Positions 18,501-31,900 are shown, counted from the first letter of the stretch. The stretch: DNA of 64,000 nt from Nematostella vectensis (GCF_932526225.1 NC_064035.1:14328566-14392565), one strand, 5' to 3'. Numbers and translations: made by a program. Notes: generated by a model not told the origin, from the letters alone.

Positions 18501-21500
18501 GCAATATATATATATAATCTGTTCACGTTCTGTTCTTTGATTCAGGGTTGCATACCTGAAAAATAGACCTAACTAGACAACTGATAACTAGAGAACTGTG
18601 ATTATTTCTCTGTCTAAATTACGCTTACCAAAGACAGTACTGCAAGCAGTGTGGCTCCCTATCAGAATACTAAACCTAACTAGGCAGAGTTTGATTTCAC
18701 CAAGGATAGCACTGAAAGTAGTCCATTCTTGTTTCAGTGGAAAAGAACCCGAAACTGCGCGTGGCCCCCAATCCATTTTTCACGCAGTTCCTGCCTACCA
18801 TCATGTTGTGGACGTTCTCTGCTATACTCCCTGTCGTCGTATCTTATTCCAGCTATTTCGAGGCCCATTGGACCAGGTAATAAGTCAAAGACAAGTGCAA
18901 TGTGTTAGTCGTTCCGGCTATTTCGAGGCCCACTGGACCAGGTAATAAGTCAAAGACAAGTGCAATGTGTTAGTCGTTCCAGCTACTTCGAGGCCCACTG
19001 GACCAGGTAATAAGTCAAAGACAAGTGCAATGTGTTAGTCGTTTCTGCTATTTTGAGGTCCATTGGACCAGGTAACAGTGCAATGAAAGTGCAAAAATAC
19101 CTACCTGGTCTTTTGCCGGGTTCTTACGCATGTCAGAGTTCTAGAAATGATACTAGCAAGTTGCGCCTTTCGCCTTACCTGATTATCGTTAAAATAGGCA
19201 TTACTTTACCCTACCCATAACATAGCACTTCTAATAAGAGCAATGTACTGTGATATTGTTCTTTTAGCGGCCCACTAGTTCTTCTCTTTCCCTTCTATTT
19301 CCACTGCTTTTCCGTGGATCACGGGTGGCCCAGTGTGTTAGCGCGTCAGTGTATGGGGCCTTTCACCTCTGCTGAAACGGGTTCGATTTCCGATCGAGAC
19401 ATAGATAGTATCTTTCTGTTTCCTGGCCTTGAATTTGACGTTGAACGTATGTTAGCTTACTAGAATAAGCTTGCGTTCTCAGTTCTAGGATGGAACATAC
19501 TTAATGCGTATTAGCATTCAAATGTAAGAGCGTCAAGTATATAGGATGCCCAAAAACACATTAATTTTTTTACCAACCCCTGTAATATGTTCTATACCAG
19601 GTCTCGCTTGGAGCATTCAGTGATGATCAAGACATATGTGTTCCTACTACTAATGGTGATCGTGCTTCCATCTCTAGCTCTAACAAGGTTTGTGACAACA
19701 CGTGTAGCACGTAGCGCTCTTCAACAACGACATTGCACTCTCTTCAGCCAGAAATTTGATGTACTAGCAATCATTCATGATTGAGTTTTTCAGTGGAAAT
19801 TATGAATAGTAGGACAGAGGAAGACAATCATGATGACTACTAAAAAGATGAACATTTTCTATTCTTACTACAGTGCGGATGCCCTATTCCAAGTGACTCT
19901 CAGTGGATCAGCCTTATTAAAAAGTCGTCTGGCGTAAGTTTTTGTCCTGAAAAAGCATCACCCCTTCAGTATTTTTCCCCTGCAGATTTTGTTAAAATGT
20001 AGCATGGAACACTATATTTAAAAAAAAATAATTAAAGTTCGTTTTTTTTATATTGTTTATAATCATGAATGAATTATTGTTCAGGAGTTTATTTAGCTAC
20101 TAGAAAACACATCTCATTCACATAGATTTATTTGCGGCAGTAAAGCAATCGTCTTACCAGCCAGATCCAGGGTATTTTTACACGTGATTTGGGCGATTAC
20201 ATATAAGCAACAACAACCACTACCCCCACGAGGCAACACAACACCTTTCACGAGAAATGCTCCCTGCTCAATACGCGCTTTCTATGTATTGATTACTTTC
20301 CTTGTAATTTTGATTTGTATAAATGTACGCCACCCTAGGTGTGTTTTCCTACCCAATAACGGCGCATTCTTCGTGAACTATCTGGTGACGTCGGCACTTA
20401 TCGGGACAGCACTTGAGTTGTGCCGGTTCCCTGAGCTGGCAGCTTACGCAGTGCGCATGTGCTTTGCCAAGGATGAGGGCGAAAAGAGATTGGTGCGACG
20501 AGTAAGTGATGATAGTACAACACAATACAATACTAATTTATCTTCACGGCGAACGCCTTGTTTACTCGAACTTTCTACTCGGATGACTCAACTGTTTTTA
20601 GTTTTCCTTTCCTTGGTTCGAGTTACCAGGGCTTGCATGGAAATCTTTTTGGGTGCCATTATTCAACGCGGTTTTACCTTATAGGTCTCTGTTGGCGAGT
20701 TTGGCGGTCTTTTTGTGTGGCATTATTCCCTGCTGTTTTACCTTGCAGGAATCTGTTCGCGAGTTCGCGTTCGGTCATCAGTACGCGTGGATGATCGTCA
20801 TCTTCTCTGTCATGGTCGTCTACTCCATTGCGTGCCCTCTAGTTACGCCCTTTGGTAAGTCACGTCACGCTCCCTCATCACGCCCCCTTGTCACGACCTT
20901 TGGTAAGTCACACCACGCTCCCACATCACGCCCCCTAGTCACGCCCTTTGGTAAGTCACGTCACGCTCCCTCATCACACCCCCTAGTCACGCCCTTTGGT
21001 AAGTCAAGTCACGCTCCCTCATCACGCCCCCTAGTCACGCCCTTTGGTAAGTCACGCCACGCTCCCTAATCACGCCCTTTGGTAAGTCACGTAACGCCCT
21101 TTGGTAAGTCACGTCACGCCCTTTGGTAATCACTTCACGCTCCCTAATTACGCCCTTTGGTAAGTCACGTCACGCCCTTTGGTAATCACTTCACGCTCCC
21201 TAATTACGCCCTTTGGTAAGTCACGTCACGCCCTTTGGTAATCACTTCACGCTCCCTAATTACGCCCTTTGGTGAGTCATGCACGCCCGCTAGACACGCC
21301 CCTTGTAAGTTGGCTTTTTTACCCGCTTGTCACGCCATTTGGTAATCACTTCACGCTCCCTAATTACGCCCTTTGGTAAGTCACGTCACGCCCTTTGGTA
21401 ATCACTTCACGCTCCCTAATTACGCCCTTTGGTAAGTCACGTCACGCCCTTTGGTAATCACTTCACGCTCCCTAATTACGCCCTTTGGTGAGTCATGCAC

Positions 21501-24500
21501 GCCCGCTAGACACGCCCCTTGTAAGTTGGCTTTTTTACCCGCTTGTCACGCCATTTGGCAAGTCACGTATGCCACGTCACGCCCCTAGTTAGACGCGCAC
21601 CTGTTTTACAGATTAGCTTGTAGATCGAGTTTTGCCAATTCCTGTTTAATTTGATTGAGGCTCGTAGCTGTTCGCAGCGCCTTCGGAAGATTGTTCCACT
21701 AGCTAAAAGACCTCTTCATATAGTAAGTGCGCGGCTTTGGTATGGTTAGCCTGTTCGCATGGTCCCTGAAGATATGGGACATGATAATTGTATTGAAACA
21801 TATTGCACCTGAAAATTTGGTTTTGGTATATTGAGCCCTATTTGGATCTCCTGCCTTTAACACCACCATCTCTTTCTCCAGGGCTTCTCTACCTGACCTT
21901 CAAGCACGTGGTCGACAGGTACAACTTGTACTTTAACTACCGCTCGCCGGCGTATAAGTACGTGGACCCCAGCGTGCACAGCACCGCCGTGGTCTTCACC
22001 ATCATCTCCTCATTCTTCCTGCTGCTCTCCATCTTATTCTTCGGCGTCGTTAGACTCGGTAAGACAGGAGATGTCCTAGCTGCCAGCTGGCTCTCATTTG
22101 AGGTTATCCTGAAATGTTATGTTTTCGAAGGCGCGAAGGCCGTCGAGGCTACGTTAAAATGCCGTGCAAGCCGATCCAGTATACCTCGTCCCTTTGCTCG
22201 CCACAGGACTCCCAATGTTCGAGTAATTTACAATTAACCCTGCTCACACTGTTTTGTAACAGAGAGAGAGTATAACGGAATGTGTGTATGAAGGACAACA
22301 TGATTAATGCAAAGTCTTAAGGTTAAGACTACAAATACTCTTCTGCCATACAGAAGTGTTGAAGTCGTACACACGTCTGCGTTGAAAAGGCCGCAAAAAA
22401 CGGAGCTATTGTTTACAAGCAATGTCCATTCTACATTCTATCTGGACGAAGAATGACTTTTTATGTCAACCCGTTTGACGAAAATGTTTAGCAGTTTGAA
22501 CGTCTAAGCTTTTCGTAAGGATTGAATTTGATCTTTTCGTCATATGGTTTTCTTTTCTTTGGAAACTAAAGGATCGGGCGTAGTAACTAGCTATGGCTTG
22601 GGCCACTAGCAAAAACGTCAAAATTAGAAAAGCACGAAACTGCTGTTCTGGATAAATCGGTCTATATTTGAGTTCACTCAACAACAGGTTGTTATACTCA
22701 TGATGCTCACGCAAATTCAGGGATTCCTTGTTTTATTTTCATCTTTTGAAAATGCTACTTGATCAGATATTGCAACCAAATTCTTTGTGTCGCGACGCCA
22801 ATAATCCAAACTCCTGTATCATCTGTGAGAAGCGCGTTGTCAATCAACCGTCTACATCGATCAATGACGTCCAAGTCTTCAATTGAGCCATTTGTTTACA
22901 ATCAGAAAAAAAAATGACTAAGTCCTTTTTTGATGAGCTATTTATCCTTTTCTGATGAGCTATTTATTTATGCCGTTTTCTCTCGCTCAGCCAGTGATAT
23001 ATCTTGTTCTGCAAAGTTTGGACGATTTCTGACGGTCTGATGTTTGTTTGATCGACCGCGCTTTGTTAGCTTTGCTAGCTTTGTTTTGATATATTTTCTT
23101 CCATTAAATCAAATTAATTAACCTGTTACTTGGTTACCTTGCTTACCAGTGAACTGGTGTATTCCAGGCTCAAATTTTACGAATAGTAATTTTGCATTAA
23201 TTATCTCCATGGTAATGGAATGATCGCGCCAACAACGCCGTCTACGTTTTAAAAACCGTCGCATTGTATCCCTGTGGTACACGCGTGCACACTGTCATGA
23301 GCTTGCGGTGAGGTGGCATTTTTCGTTCTGCTTCGAAGTTCATAATATCGTTGATTTGGGAGTCTTACATTTGGTAATAGTCCGTGTTACAGCATGGAAG
23401 CAGGTTTTGAGGAGACCCCACCGATTGCCGATGAGGATTTGCCGAGGAATCGCATCTTGTCGGAAAACTTTGGCAGTGAGTGTAGTTTCAATGCTCTTGC
23501 GAATAATCGTCGAGAACCGACTAAACCGTAATTTAAAATATTACGTTACTTTAAAATTATCGGTCTAAGCAACGAGATCTCAAACCTATTTTCTGTATTT
23601 TATTATTCAGAATTGCAAAACTTCTCGCAATTGTTTTAAATAATATTTAATCCAAATAACACTTTTCATAAGCCCTTTAATTTAAAGTTGCTACTTTCTA
23701 AATGTGGGCTTCACTAGTTTTTGTTTTCTCAAGTGACCACAAAATCACAGCATATCATATAACTTTGTTTCACGGGAGCTTACCCCTCGGCCTTTTTTAA
23801 TTGCTCAAGCGTTTTTAATCAAATCACAAGTCTGTCATTTGTGCTGCATTCTGATTAGTTCACCACCAGTAGGCTATAAGTTATTGCCTATTAGTAGCGA
23901 AAAGTACCGGAGTTAATAGCCAAAAAATGACAAATGGTCACAATAGATAACTTTGTGGCTGATACTAATTTACTTACTATCTACTGTGATATTTCATCAT
24001 TGTCCCTGTTTACTATGCGTAAAAAAACAATAACAATTCACCCTCCCCTCCCTAGGTATAAATGACCCACAGACGATTTTCACGATTGTTCTGGTGGCCT
24101 TGACCTTGGCTGCATTTGTCGGAAGAGTAGCGTTTGGATTCTTCAAAAGACTCGGGCCGTTCAAGGTGCGTGTATCGAGGCGTTATTTATTAGTGGTGCT
24201 ATAAGTCCTAAATCTTATAATAGCTTAATGATAGTGCAAGGAACTCACCACGATCAACAATAACAATTATAATATCACTTGATAGTTGATGTGGGTATGA
24301 TAATTATAAAATCACTTGATAGTTGATGATAGTTGATGTAGGTTAACAATTATAATATCACTTGATATTTGACGATAGTTGATGTGGAAAGTTGATGATA
24401 AATTATGTGGGAATAACAATTATAATATCACATGATAGTTGACGATAGTTGATGTAGGTTAACAATTATAATATCACTTGATAGTTAATGTGGGTATAAC

Positions 24501-25487
24501 AATTGTAATTTCACTTAATAGTTTATATAGATATAACAATTAGAATATCACATGATAGTTTATGAAAGTCGATGTAGGTATAACAATTATGATATAACTT
24601 GTTCTTACAGCAACGGCTGAACAATGACGAAGAGGACCATATAACCGAGGTTTACATGCCGGTATGTTTGCAATCCAGATTACACCTTCTCAAGCTTGAT
24701 ACAAAACATACCTGATTCAAACGAGATCATATTTATGGTCTTATCTAAATCAACTAGATGAGCCAATACTTAGATTTGGATAAAATATCCAAATCTTATG
24801 CTTGATTTTGAAGGCTAAAACATGTGTGGTCACCATTCAGAATATATAATCAGTTACCCTACGTAATGTTTGTTGAACCAACTCGTTATTTAGAGCACTT
24901 TTTCGGATCTGGTTCCCAACCGAAATCCCACCCTCCCATGGTAGATTATACCCTTTCTTATCAGGTCATGTTCTCTAAAACTAGATCGTGTCCTAAAGTG
25001 AAATGAAAGTATATGAAATATGAAACAATATGAAATGAATGAAATAAAAGGGATCCTCTAAAGATGGATCTTACCCTTCCTAACTAGATCTTTGATCGTA
25101 CTCTTCCAAAAGTAGATCGTACCCTCTGAAACTAGACCATACGGCCGCGTGAACAAGATAATGTCCTCAAAAGCTAGATCGCATCTTTATAAACACCAGA
25201 CCATGCCCTCTGAAACTATATCACACCATGTTAGGCTTTTCCTCTCATTCGTTTTGTACTCGTTGTAGGAAGCATATTTGCCGCCAGTACTACGAAGCAA
25301 ACGTGAATCAGCAGCTGCTTCAGCCGGCGAAGACTCAAGCCCGCCACAACTTACACGCCGCAAAACGTACGGCACCACCTCCCCCACCGTCCCCTACTCG
25401 GGGGCAGCCGATCACGTGATCGACGCCGACCAACTCACTCCTAGCTCCGAGACTATCGTGTCTATGAGCGAAGAAGAGAGACGTTAA
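12536..25487 (+). CDS. TMEM63/CSC1-like mechanosensitive cation channel, 17 exons
   Basis: The product belongs to the OSCA/TMEM63 (CSC1-like) family: many-pass membrane channels opened by membrane tension or osmotic change. Exons: 12536-12754, 14509-14591, 14694-14790, 15616-15793, 16335-16566, 16948-17116, 17337-17500, 17831-18084, 18738-18876, 19601-19687, 19874-19933, 20339-20501, 20749-20854, 21882-22058, 24056-24165, 24611-24661, 25269-25487. All phases join, giving 835 codons plus stop, normal for the family. The N terminus is a hydrophobic leader (MGLHVLILWLSAGLAKA). Then come RRLVWDYGRLAV, the LSWVPVLLRVTDEHI region, a cytosolic RRM-like part (VMITNIPKNVTKELIQQHF), and the membrane core (WWARALIINIILFIFVLFI; GLLYLTFKHVVDRYNLYF; GVVRL). 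The tail is Ser-rich and cytosolic. Four junctions carry tandem duplications of the splice site. Confidence 0.93.
15060..15640 (+). repeat. Tandem array containing copies of the exon 4 acceptor (TMEM63 intron 3)
   Basis: A unit of roughly 60-70 bp carrying GGCTTGCTATCTTGGGTGTC plus a T-rich stretch recurs about nine times. Several copies are preceded by CAG, like the true exon 4 start at 15,616 (GGCTTGCTATCTTGGGTGCC). The exon's first bases are therefore part of the array. Confidence 0.85.
16549..16650 (+). repeat. Duplicated exon 5 / donor junction (TMEM63)
   Basis: The exon end and donor (CAGCAGCATTTTGT then GTGAGTATA, donor at 16,567) are followed about 60 bp later by CAGCAGAATTTTGT then GTGAGTATA. 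Confidence 0.75.
17680..17746. mobile_element. Short MITE-like palindrome
   Basis: The ends CCCTGCTAGTACAGAG and CTCTGCTACCAGGG are inverted. They match the ends of the larger fold-back element at 44,871-45,668. Confidence 0.45.
18849..19078 (+). repeat. 65-bp tandem duplication of exon 9 / donor junction (TMEM63)
   Basis: Three full and one partial unit start at 18,849, 18,914, 18,979 and 19,044. Each has 28 bp of exon end (GAGGCCCATTGGACCAG) and a donor GTAAYA followed by the same intronic 37 bp. The first is taken as the real donor (18,877). Confidence 0.9.
19311..19450 (+). mobile_element. tRNA-derived SINE-like sequence in TMEM63 intron
   Basis: An A-box-like TGGCCCAGTGTG (19,326) and a B-box-like GGTTCGATTTC (19,380) are about 54 bp apart. 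The A-to-B spacing is slightly long for a tRNA, and the start and tail are not clear, so this is tentative. Confidence 0.4.
20841..21570 (+). repeat. Large tandem array seeded on exon 13 / donor junction (TMEM63)
   Basis: The exon 13 end and donor (ACGCCCTTTG then GTAAGT, donor at 20,855) are repeated about 20 times. The first five units are 48 bp; later ones are shorter or composite, including a duplicated higher-order block with GTGAGTCATGCACG. Most copies keep GTAAGT, GTAAT or GTGAGT. Confidence 0.92.
24240..24600 (+). repeat. AT-rich tandem repeat in TMEM63 intron 15
   Basis: About eight imperfect copies of a 35-45 bp unit built on AACAATTATAATATCACTTG and ATAGTTGATG. The last copy runs into the acceptor of exon 16 (24,610) but does not include exon sequence. 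Confidence 0.8.
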
Positions 25488-25820
25488 CACGCGTGCGCAA
25501 AATACTAGACGTTATTTTAAATAATTATTCAGATGCTCCATTCGCCCGAAGGAATGTACTTTGGAAACGCTGTATTTTGTGAGACTTTGTGAGAATAGAC
25601 ACTCCTACGATAGGACACAGCTGAAATCCTGTTCTACGAATTGTCACTCGTTGTCACTATTAGGCTTGTGACACTACGCGGCTGCTACCCCGCCGGCTAA
25701 AGGTTGACCGTAGTGGCGTTATTTATTATTTCTAGCCGGTTTCTGTTCAGGTTGTCGTACCGTCGGACACTCGGGTATATAGGCGACGAACAAATGCCGT
25801 CGGATAATCACCAGAAGCCT

Positions 25821-26130
25821 GTACACGCCTGGCCCCAGGGCACCCTAAGGGTGTAGGTCGTGTGAAGCGTGTTCACGCCTGGCCCCAGGGCACCCTAAGG
25901 GTGTAGGTCGTGTGAAGCGTGTTCACGCCTGGCCCCAGGGCACCCTAAGGGTGTAGGTCGTGTGAAGCATGTTCACGCCTGGCCCCAGGGCACCCTAAGG
26001 GTGTAGGTCGTGTGAAGCGTGTTCACGCCTGGCCCCAGGGCACCCTAAGGGTGTAGGTCGTGTGAAGCGTGTTCACGCCTGGCCCCAGGGCACACTTAGG
26101 GTGTAGGTCGTGTGAAGCGTGATTTGAAAG
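25821..26130. repeat. 50-bp tandem repeat, six copies
   Basis: Units at 25831, 25881, 25931, 25981, 26031 and 26081 are nearly identical (GGCCCCAGGGCACCCTAAGG core). The array lies about 340 bp past the TMEM63 stop codon, possibly in its 3' UTR. There are no variable spacers, so it is not CRISPR-like. Confidence 0.92.
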
Positions 26131-28904
26131 TATTGGGCCTCTTGGCTTGTGTTTGTTTCAGATATTTCTATCAGGTTTTTGTTCGATGTTTAGCTCAACA
26201 AAGTGTGTGTAACCATCGATTCACGAAGGTTTGAAAAGTAATGTCGTTATATGTATCTCAGAAGTTTGGTCGGGGTTTTTAATACTACTCCAAACTCGCA
26301 GAAGCCCAACAAATAATCTATTTAAATGTCTGATTACTCGAGTTCCTCAAAGGATGATAGTAAACTTTGTAAATCTTTTTGTTCTTATTTAACGTGGGGA
26401 ATAAATCTAACAAAAAGTTGTGTTCTGTTTGTATCTTTTATATAGCCATATTTACAGCATCAATTCATTGCGGAATCATGAATGCTCAAGCGAAAAAAGG
26501 TTAAGTGCAGAATCTGATTATCTATTTTTATCCGTCTATTGAATGAATAGAAACTCATATTGCCCTTGAAAACGGCAAAAACAACACCACACAATGGTCC
26601 TATTACAAAGGTCCTTTTACATTATACCTGATGATTATACCTCAGTATATAAAACTCGGGAACCTCGCAAAAAGAACCGGTTTGATTGGTTGAGAAACTC
26701 GGGATATAATGCAATATACACCTCCTTGGAAGTTGTTTATTTTCCTGCGCCCCGAAATCAAGCAAAATGGCGGGTGTAACAGCCGATTTGCAAGTGTTGG
26801 ATTGGCGTACCCAGGATTGGCTGAAGGGATTGCGCAGTCATGGGCATCATATGGAAAAAAACATAGTATTAGAAGGTTCCTTAAAGTTCTTATAACCTTT
26901 CACTTATATCAATCTAGCCAAAACAAAGCATAGATAAACTTTCAAATTCTGAAAAGGGAATTGAATTTGACATTTGAATTTTCTACAGATCTTTGAAAAT
27001 TTTCCTGGCCGCGCAAAGGAGATTGAATCGAGTGAATTATTCCAAGTTTTTGCGGGAAAATTTGAAACAACATATTTTCCTTGAATCCGTTAGAATTCAG
27101 AGACCGCAATGCCACAAAATATTGGTGAATTTTTTTCTATTGCAATGCTACCCACAATAACGCGAAGAATAATTTAAAAGTCGAGAATTGTATGCGAAAA
27201 TAGAAAATATCGTTTTGTTGTAGGTTTCAAAAACAGCGCGCGCTCGTGAGAATGTCGCCATTCTTGATTGCGAATGCAGCGCGCGCGCACAATGCAAAAA
27301 AAAATCAAAGACTAAAAAAAAATATCTGCTCAATATTGCAGATTTGTTTCCTGAAGTTAAATAATCATTTGACTACCAGGTTGAGATATAAAGATGACGG
27401 TAAAAGTTGTAACCAACGTTCTGCAGCAATAACTAAGAAGACATGACGACGGGAACCGGTTTAGCGCGCGCATATGTTTTCTCATGTAATTTGGTTGACA
27501 TCTCGATCTACGTCACAAATGACTGGACCCGGGCCTTCCAATTCACGGCCTTTTTTCCGCTAATTGACCAAAATACCTCAATATTACAGATTTGAGAGAT
27601 TTGCGCGAACGCGTGTTTTATAGGGTCCATACGAAACACATACCATATGGAAGATGAAAATATAAAGAATTGAAAAAGTCTATCAACTCTGAAAGGTTAT
27701 ATGGACTTTAATCGTTGTTTTAAACTTCTGTAGTTACCTACTTTACAATTATTTCTGTTGTTTACATGCCACCACAAGCTATCAATAAAGATGCCCGCCT
27801 TTAACTGGTTTGTGTTATTTATGTAGAATAGAGATAAAATGACATATGTCAGTATGTTAGAGTAAAATTCTATTTGCCTCGTTGTCTACCTCGCTAGTAT
27901 GAAGGGTGAGGTATTTCTGGGAGGATTTTAAGTTTTTTTAAAAAAAAAATCTTTGGTATTTTAGGTGTATAGCAATATTTACGAGTATATTTTGGGTGGG
28001 GCTCATTGACTCTACACACAAACAAAAAAGATTCCTATAGATGTCGTTGAACTGGGACGGTATCTGGGAAAGTGGAAAAAAGTCCGTCGATAGAAGTACC
28101 AAACACTATTAAAGGTCGATCAACTTCTTCTTTGTTGTTTATCATTGAAAATGCAGCTGCTTATTCGCAAAGAAACTAAAAAATAACAATCTATGAATGA
28201 AGTCTTGAATTAGCCGATGAAAATGGATTGCTTTGTGTGACTCGCCACGGAGCGGGAGCATAAAATGGCGTCGTGACAGGCCTTCTTTAAGTAAACAGCT
28301 TTACGTTAGCAATGATACTAAGCAACGCACAGCTCATGGTAACCACGTGGTGATGTGGTCAGCGACAATCCGGGAGCATCTAAACTCCAAGCAGTCACCT
28401 CTGTGTTGGGAAGAGAAGTGAAACGCCCGATAATGCGGGAAATGTTTGGATTCTATAGGGGGTATCACATGGGTTTCCAGCCGGGCTGGTTTCGGTGCGT
28501 GCGATCCTGGCGCGCGACGTAACAATGGATGGAGACCGAGCCTGATAACATCATATCGTTTTAACCCAACCTGTTCTAACAGTTATAGGTGTTGACTAAA
28601 AAAAAAAAGCAACTTTATCATGAAACTGTCCCGGACAGTTCGTACACTCGAATATCATTCAGCAATTTACAAGTTGATAATTCAATCAAGATAACAGTAA
28701 CACAAGCCGCCTCACTCAATCACGTAATCACATTCAAAATTTAAAATTTCATCTCACACTGTATACAAAATACAGCACAAAACGAAAAAAACAGGAATAT
28801 TAACGTAACAAATTTCAATATATTTTCGCTAAAAAAGAACCATTAGATATATATATATATATAGTCCATTCTAAAACCTGCCTACTTATTTCATCCAATT
28901 CCGG
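26131..28904. other. Intergenic region between TMEM63 and WDR76 3' ends
   Basis: The two genes converge here. Only short spurious frames are present. I see an A-run near 27,940, a CG-rich stretch GCGCGCGC near 27,236-27,290, and nothing with protein-family features. Confidence 0.6.
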
Positions 28905-31900
28905 TTATTCAGTCCACAAGTAGACCTTTCCAGAGGAATTGCCGCCAACTAACATATTCAGTGAAGGGTGGAAGGCCAGACGCGAGTTGATGGTGGTCAT
29001 GTTCTCGTGCTGCAGACTCAGCAACTGGCTGTTCGGATAATCAGACGAATAGACATCGATCTATTGCAAAACAAACAAAAAACGTTTTTCTTTCATACTT
29101 TTATTTTCTCTTTTGCGTTTAGTGTTTATCGCGCTGTTTCTCCCCTTCCCTTCTATTGGTATTCATATATCTCTGATACATCCTGCGCAGTCGGTAGTTT
29201 TGTTGGGTTAAGGAAAGGCGCAGATCCAGGAAAAAGCGCTGGGCCGGGTTCCTAAAGATCAAGTCAAGGCCAACCCAGGGATGAATGCCCTTTTTATCCA
29301 ATCAAATGTCGAGGTTTATCCCTGAGTTAGTCTAGGAACCGGCCCCTGAACACACTGTCGGCTCAGTTAACAGAATGAAGACATGCAGCTCATAATTAAC
29401 GTACTAACTCTATTTTGACTTGTTTACGTGAACAGGTGTAAAAAGGTCTGGAAACGCGCAACGAGGAAAACAGTGTGTTTTGATCATTCGTAGCCAGGCC
29501 AGTAACTAACATTCGCCTCGGTAGTCATGCCTCATCTCGCCTCAGTAAATAATTATTGGAAGTACCAAATCCAAGCTGGAGGTACTGTCTAAATAAAAAA
29601 TAAACTTTGAATTTGAAAGATATGTAATGGGCTGTCATGAACAAATGATCCTGTTTCTCGTTTTTCGTGTTATTTTTATTAACGTACTCTATGAAAAGTC
29701 TGAATCGCTTGCCATCGGGTTCTTCTTGTTACGGTCTGTTTGTATACCTGTCTATTCCGACTCATACTGCCAACAGCGATAAGATCGTCATGTTACGGTC
29801 TGTTTGCATACATGTCTATTCCGACTCATACGTTTGCATACCTGTCTATTCCGACTCATACGTTTGCATACCTGTCTATTCCGACTCATACTGCCAACAG
29901 CGATAAGATCGTCATGTTTGGGATCCCAAACGGCGTTGAAGGTTGTAAGCCATCGCCCAGTTCCGTTATCATGTCTAGAAAATACTCATTCGAATCACAA
30001 AAAAACTCCTTAACTAACTCGAAAACAAAGCTGAAGTTGTTTAAAAACTTTGAGTTCTTAATTTTGTCAGTACCTGAATAAACATTTAGGACGATGTGTA
30101 GCGATTCCCGAATCTGATACATCGTGCACCCTAACATAAAACAAAACAAAATTCAAGCATACAGTTCTAACATTCATACACATGCATATGATACTTACTG
30201 TAGGTTATATCGTGTGACGCACATGATACTCACGTGGTGTTATGTGGCACATGATGCTCGCGTGATCTTGTGTAAGGCACATGGTAATCACGTGATCTTG
30301 TGTGAGTCACATGATACTCACGTGACCAGTGTTAGGGACATGATACCATTGTTTTTGTTTAGGGCACATGATACTCACGTGACAGTATCGTTCATGCACG
30401 TGGCGACTATTTGTTGACCAGTTATTGGCGAAAAGAATGCAGACGACACAGAGCGACCAAGTTGAAGCGAACTTAGAATTGACTTCCTGTTCTTGAAGTT
30501 ACGGACATCCCAGAACGCAATTGCCCTGTAAATTACAAAAAACAAACACTACTAGACTGTCTAAAATAAAACCACATAGCTTCTTATAAAGCACGCGAAT
30601 AATCTCTGGGAGCATAATTATTTTTTTATTAATTATTTACTGCATCCATATGTTCCATTTCTTTTATTTCCTAGGAAGAGGAGAGACAACTGCGATTTAT
30701 AAAATTTCTTACCCATTCCTTGTGGAAGTACACACCAGATTTCTATTGGTCGGGTGGACATCGACGCACTTAATTGCACGGTCATGCACATCAAGAGTCT
30801 GTGCTGGATTTCTGTAACAAGATGATCCATACATCGCATTTGGTAAACAAAAGGTCACAAATAGCTTAGAGTGACATGTAGCTGAGTATCAATTTGAATA
30901 AGAGCAAGTAATGTGAACGTCATCTTCCAAACGCTTCTTTGCGTGCACCATACAAAGTGTCTAGTAAACCCCATGCCAAGCCAAATTTCAAATTCTAAGT
31001 CTATGTCATACTAAAAGAATTTTTACCCCTACTCATTTTAAGTTAAAAAAAATACAAATTGAAGAGGGAGAGTGGAATCACCTGGTTTATCCATCCCACT
31101 TGCCCCAGTATTTCAGGGCAGTCACACTGACTTAGCAAAGCTAAGTGAGGGACATCGATCAAACAGAGCAAGTGGAATTACTGTCTTATGGGCAAGATAC
31201 TTTCCAAGAGTATTATTTTACACAAAAAAAGAGAATCTTTACCTCTTCTTAGCATCAATCCTGCTATCGACTATCATAATAGAGCCATCAAAACATGATG
31301 CCAACAGGCAGGAATGGCTAGTTGTGCCAAATGTCATATAGCTAAAGGCTGTATCATCTTCATCTAATGATAATACCTGAGAAGACAAAAAAGACAGAAA
31401 AGAGATGTTCAGGAGTACCTTCTTCGTGTTAAAGAGCAAGGTGAATTTCAGATCTACCTCATGGAATACAGGGACTGTCAAGTCTGCACATCGAAGTGTT
31501 CCATCGTAGCTACAGCTATACAGCTTAGTTGTGTCATCAGGATCAAATGCCAAGCTTGGGATAACATTAGAATGTGGCTCAAATAGATACACTCCTTCGG
31601 TACTGCTACTGGATCCCTAAAGACAACACCATAATAATTATCAGTAGTGCCTCTAAGGGGTTGGGTTATGGGCTACAGTATGTCACTACTTGACATTTTA
31701 TTTTAGAAATGGAGCCATTTGTATGTATACCAAGAATTGCCACAAGGTATGTAACTCCAAAAACAAATTTTGTTTGCATCTTGTTATTGCTCACTTTAGC
31801 CCACAATCTCAGTACAAAAAAAACACAGGTATCCCATAACAGGATGGACGTGATCCCCTAGTATTGGCAATCATTATTGTACTGTTTTATCACTCACCAC

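Noticed and set aside
20653-21069. Plus-strand open frame of 138 residues over the TMEM63 exon 13 array
   Set aside because: It is exon 13 plus the repeat read through the donor. It is kept only as a possible alternative-donor product, not as a gene.
25821-26130. CRISPR-like array
   Set aside because: The 50-bp units are contiguous with no unique spacers, in a eukaryotic locus. It is an ordinary minisatellite.
27226-27300. GCGCGC-rich inverted sequence as a mobile element end
   Set aside because: The two GCGCGCGC runs are short and the flanks do not pair.
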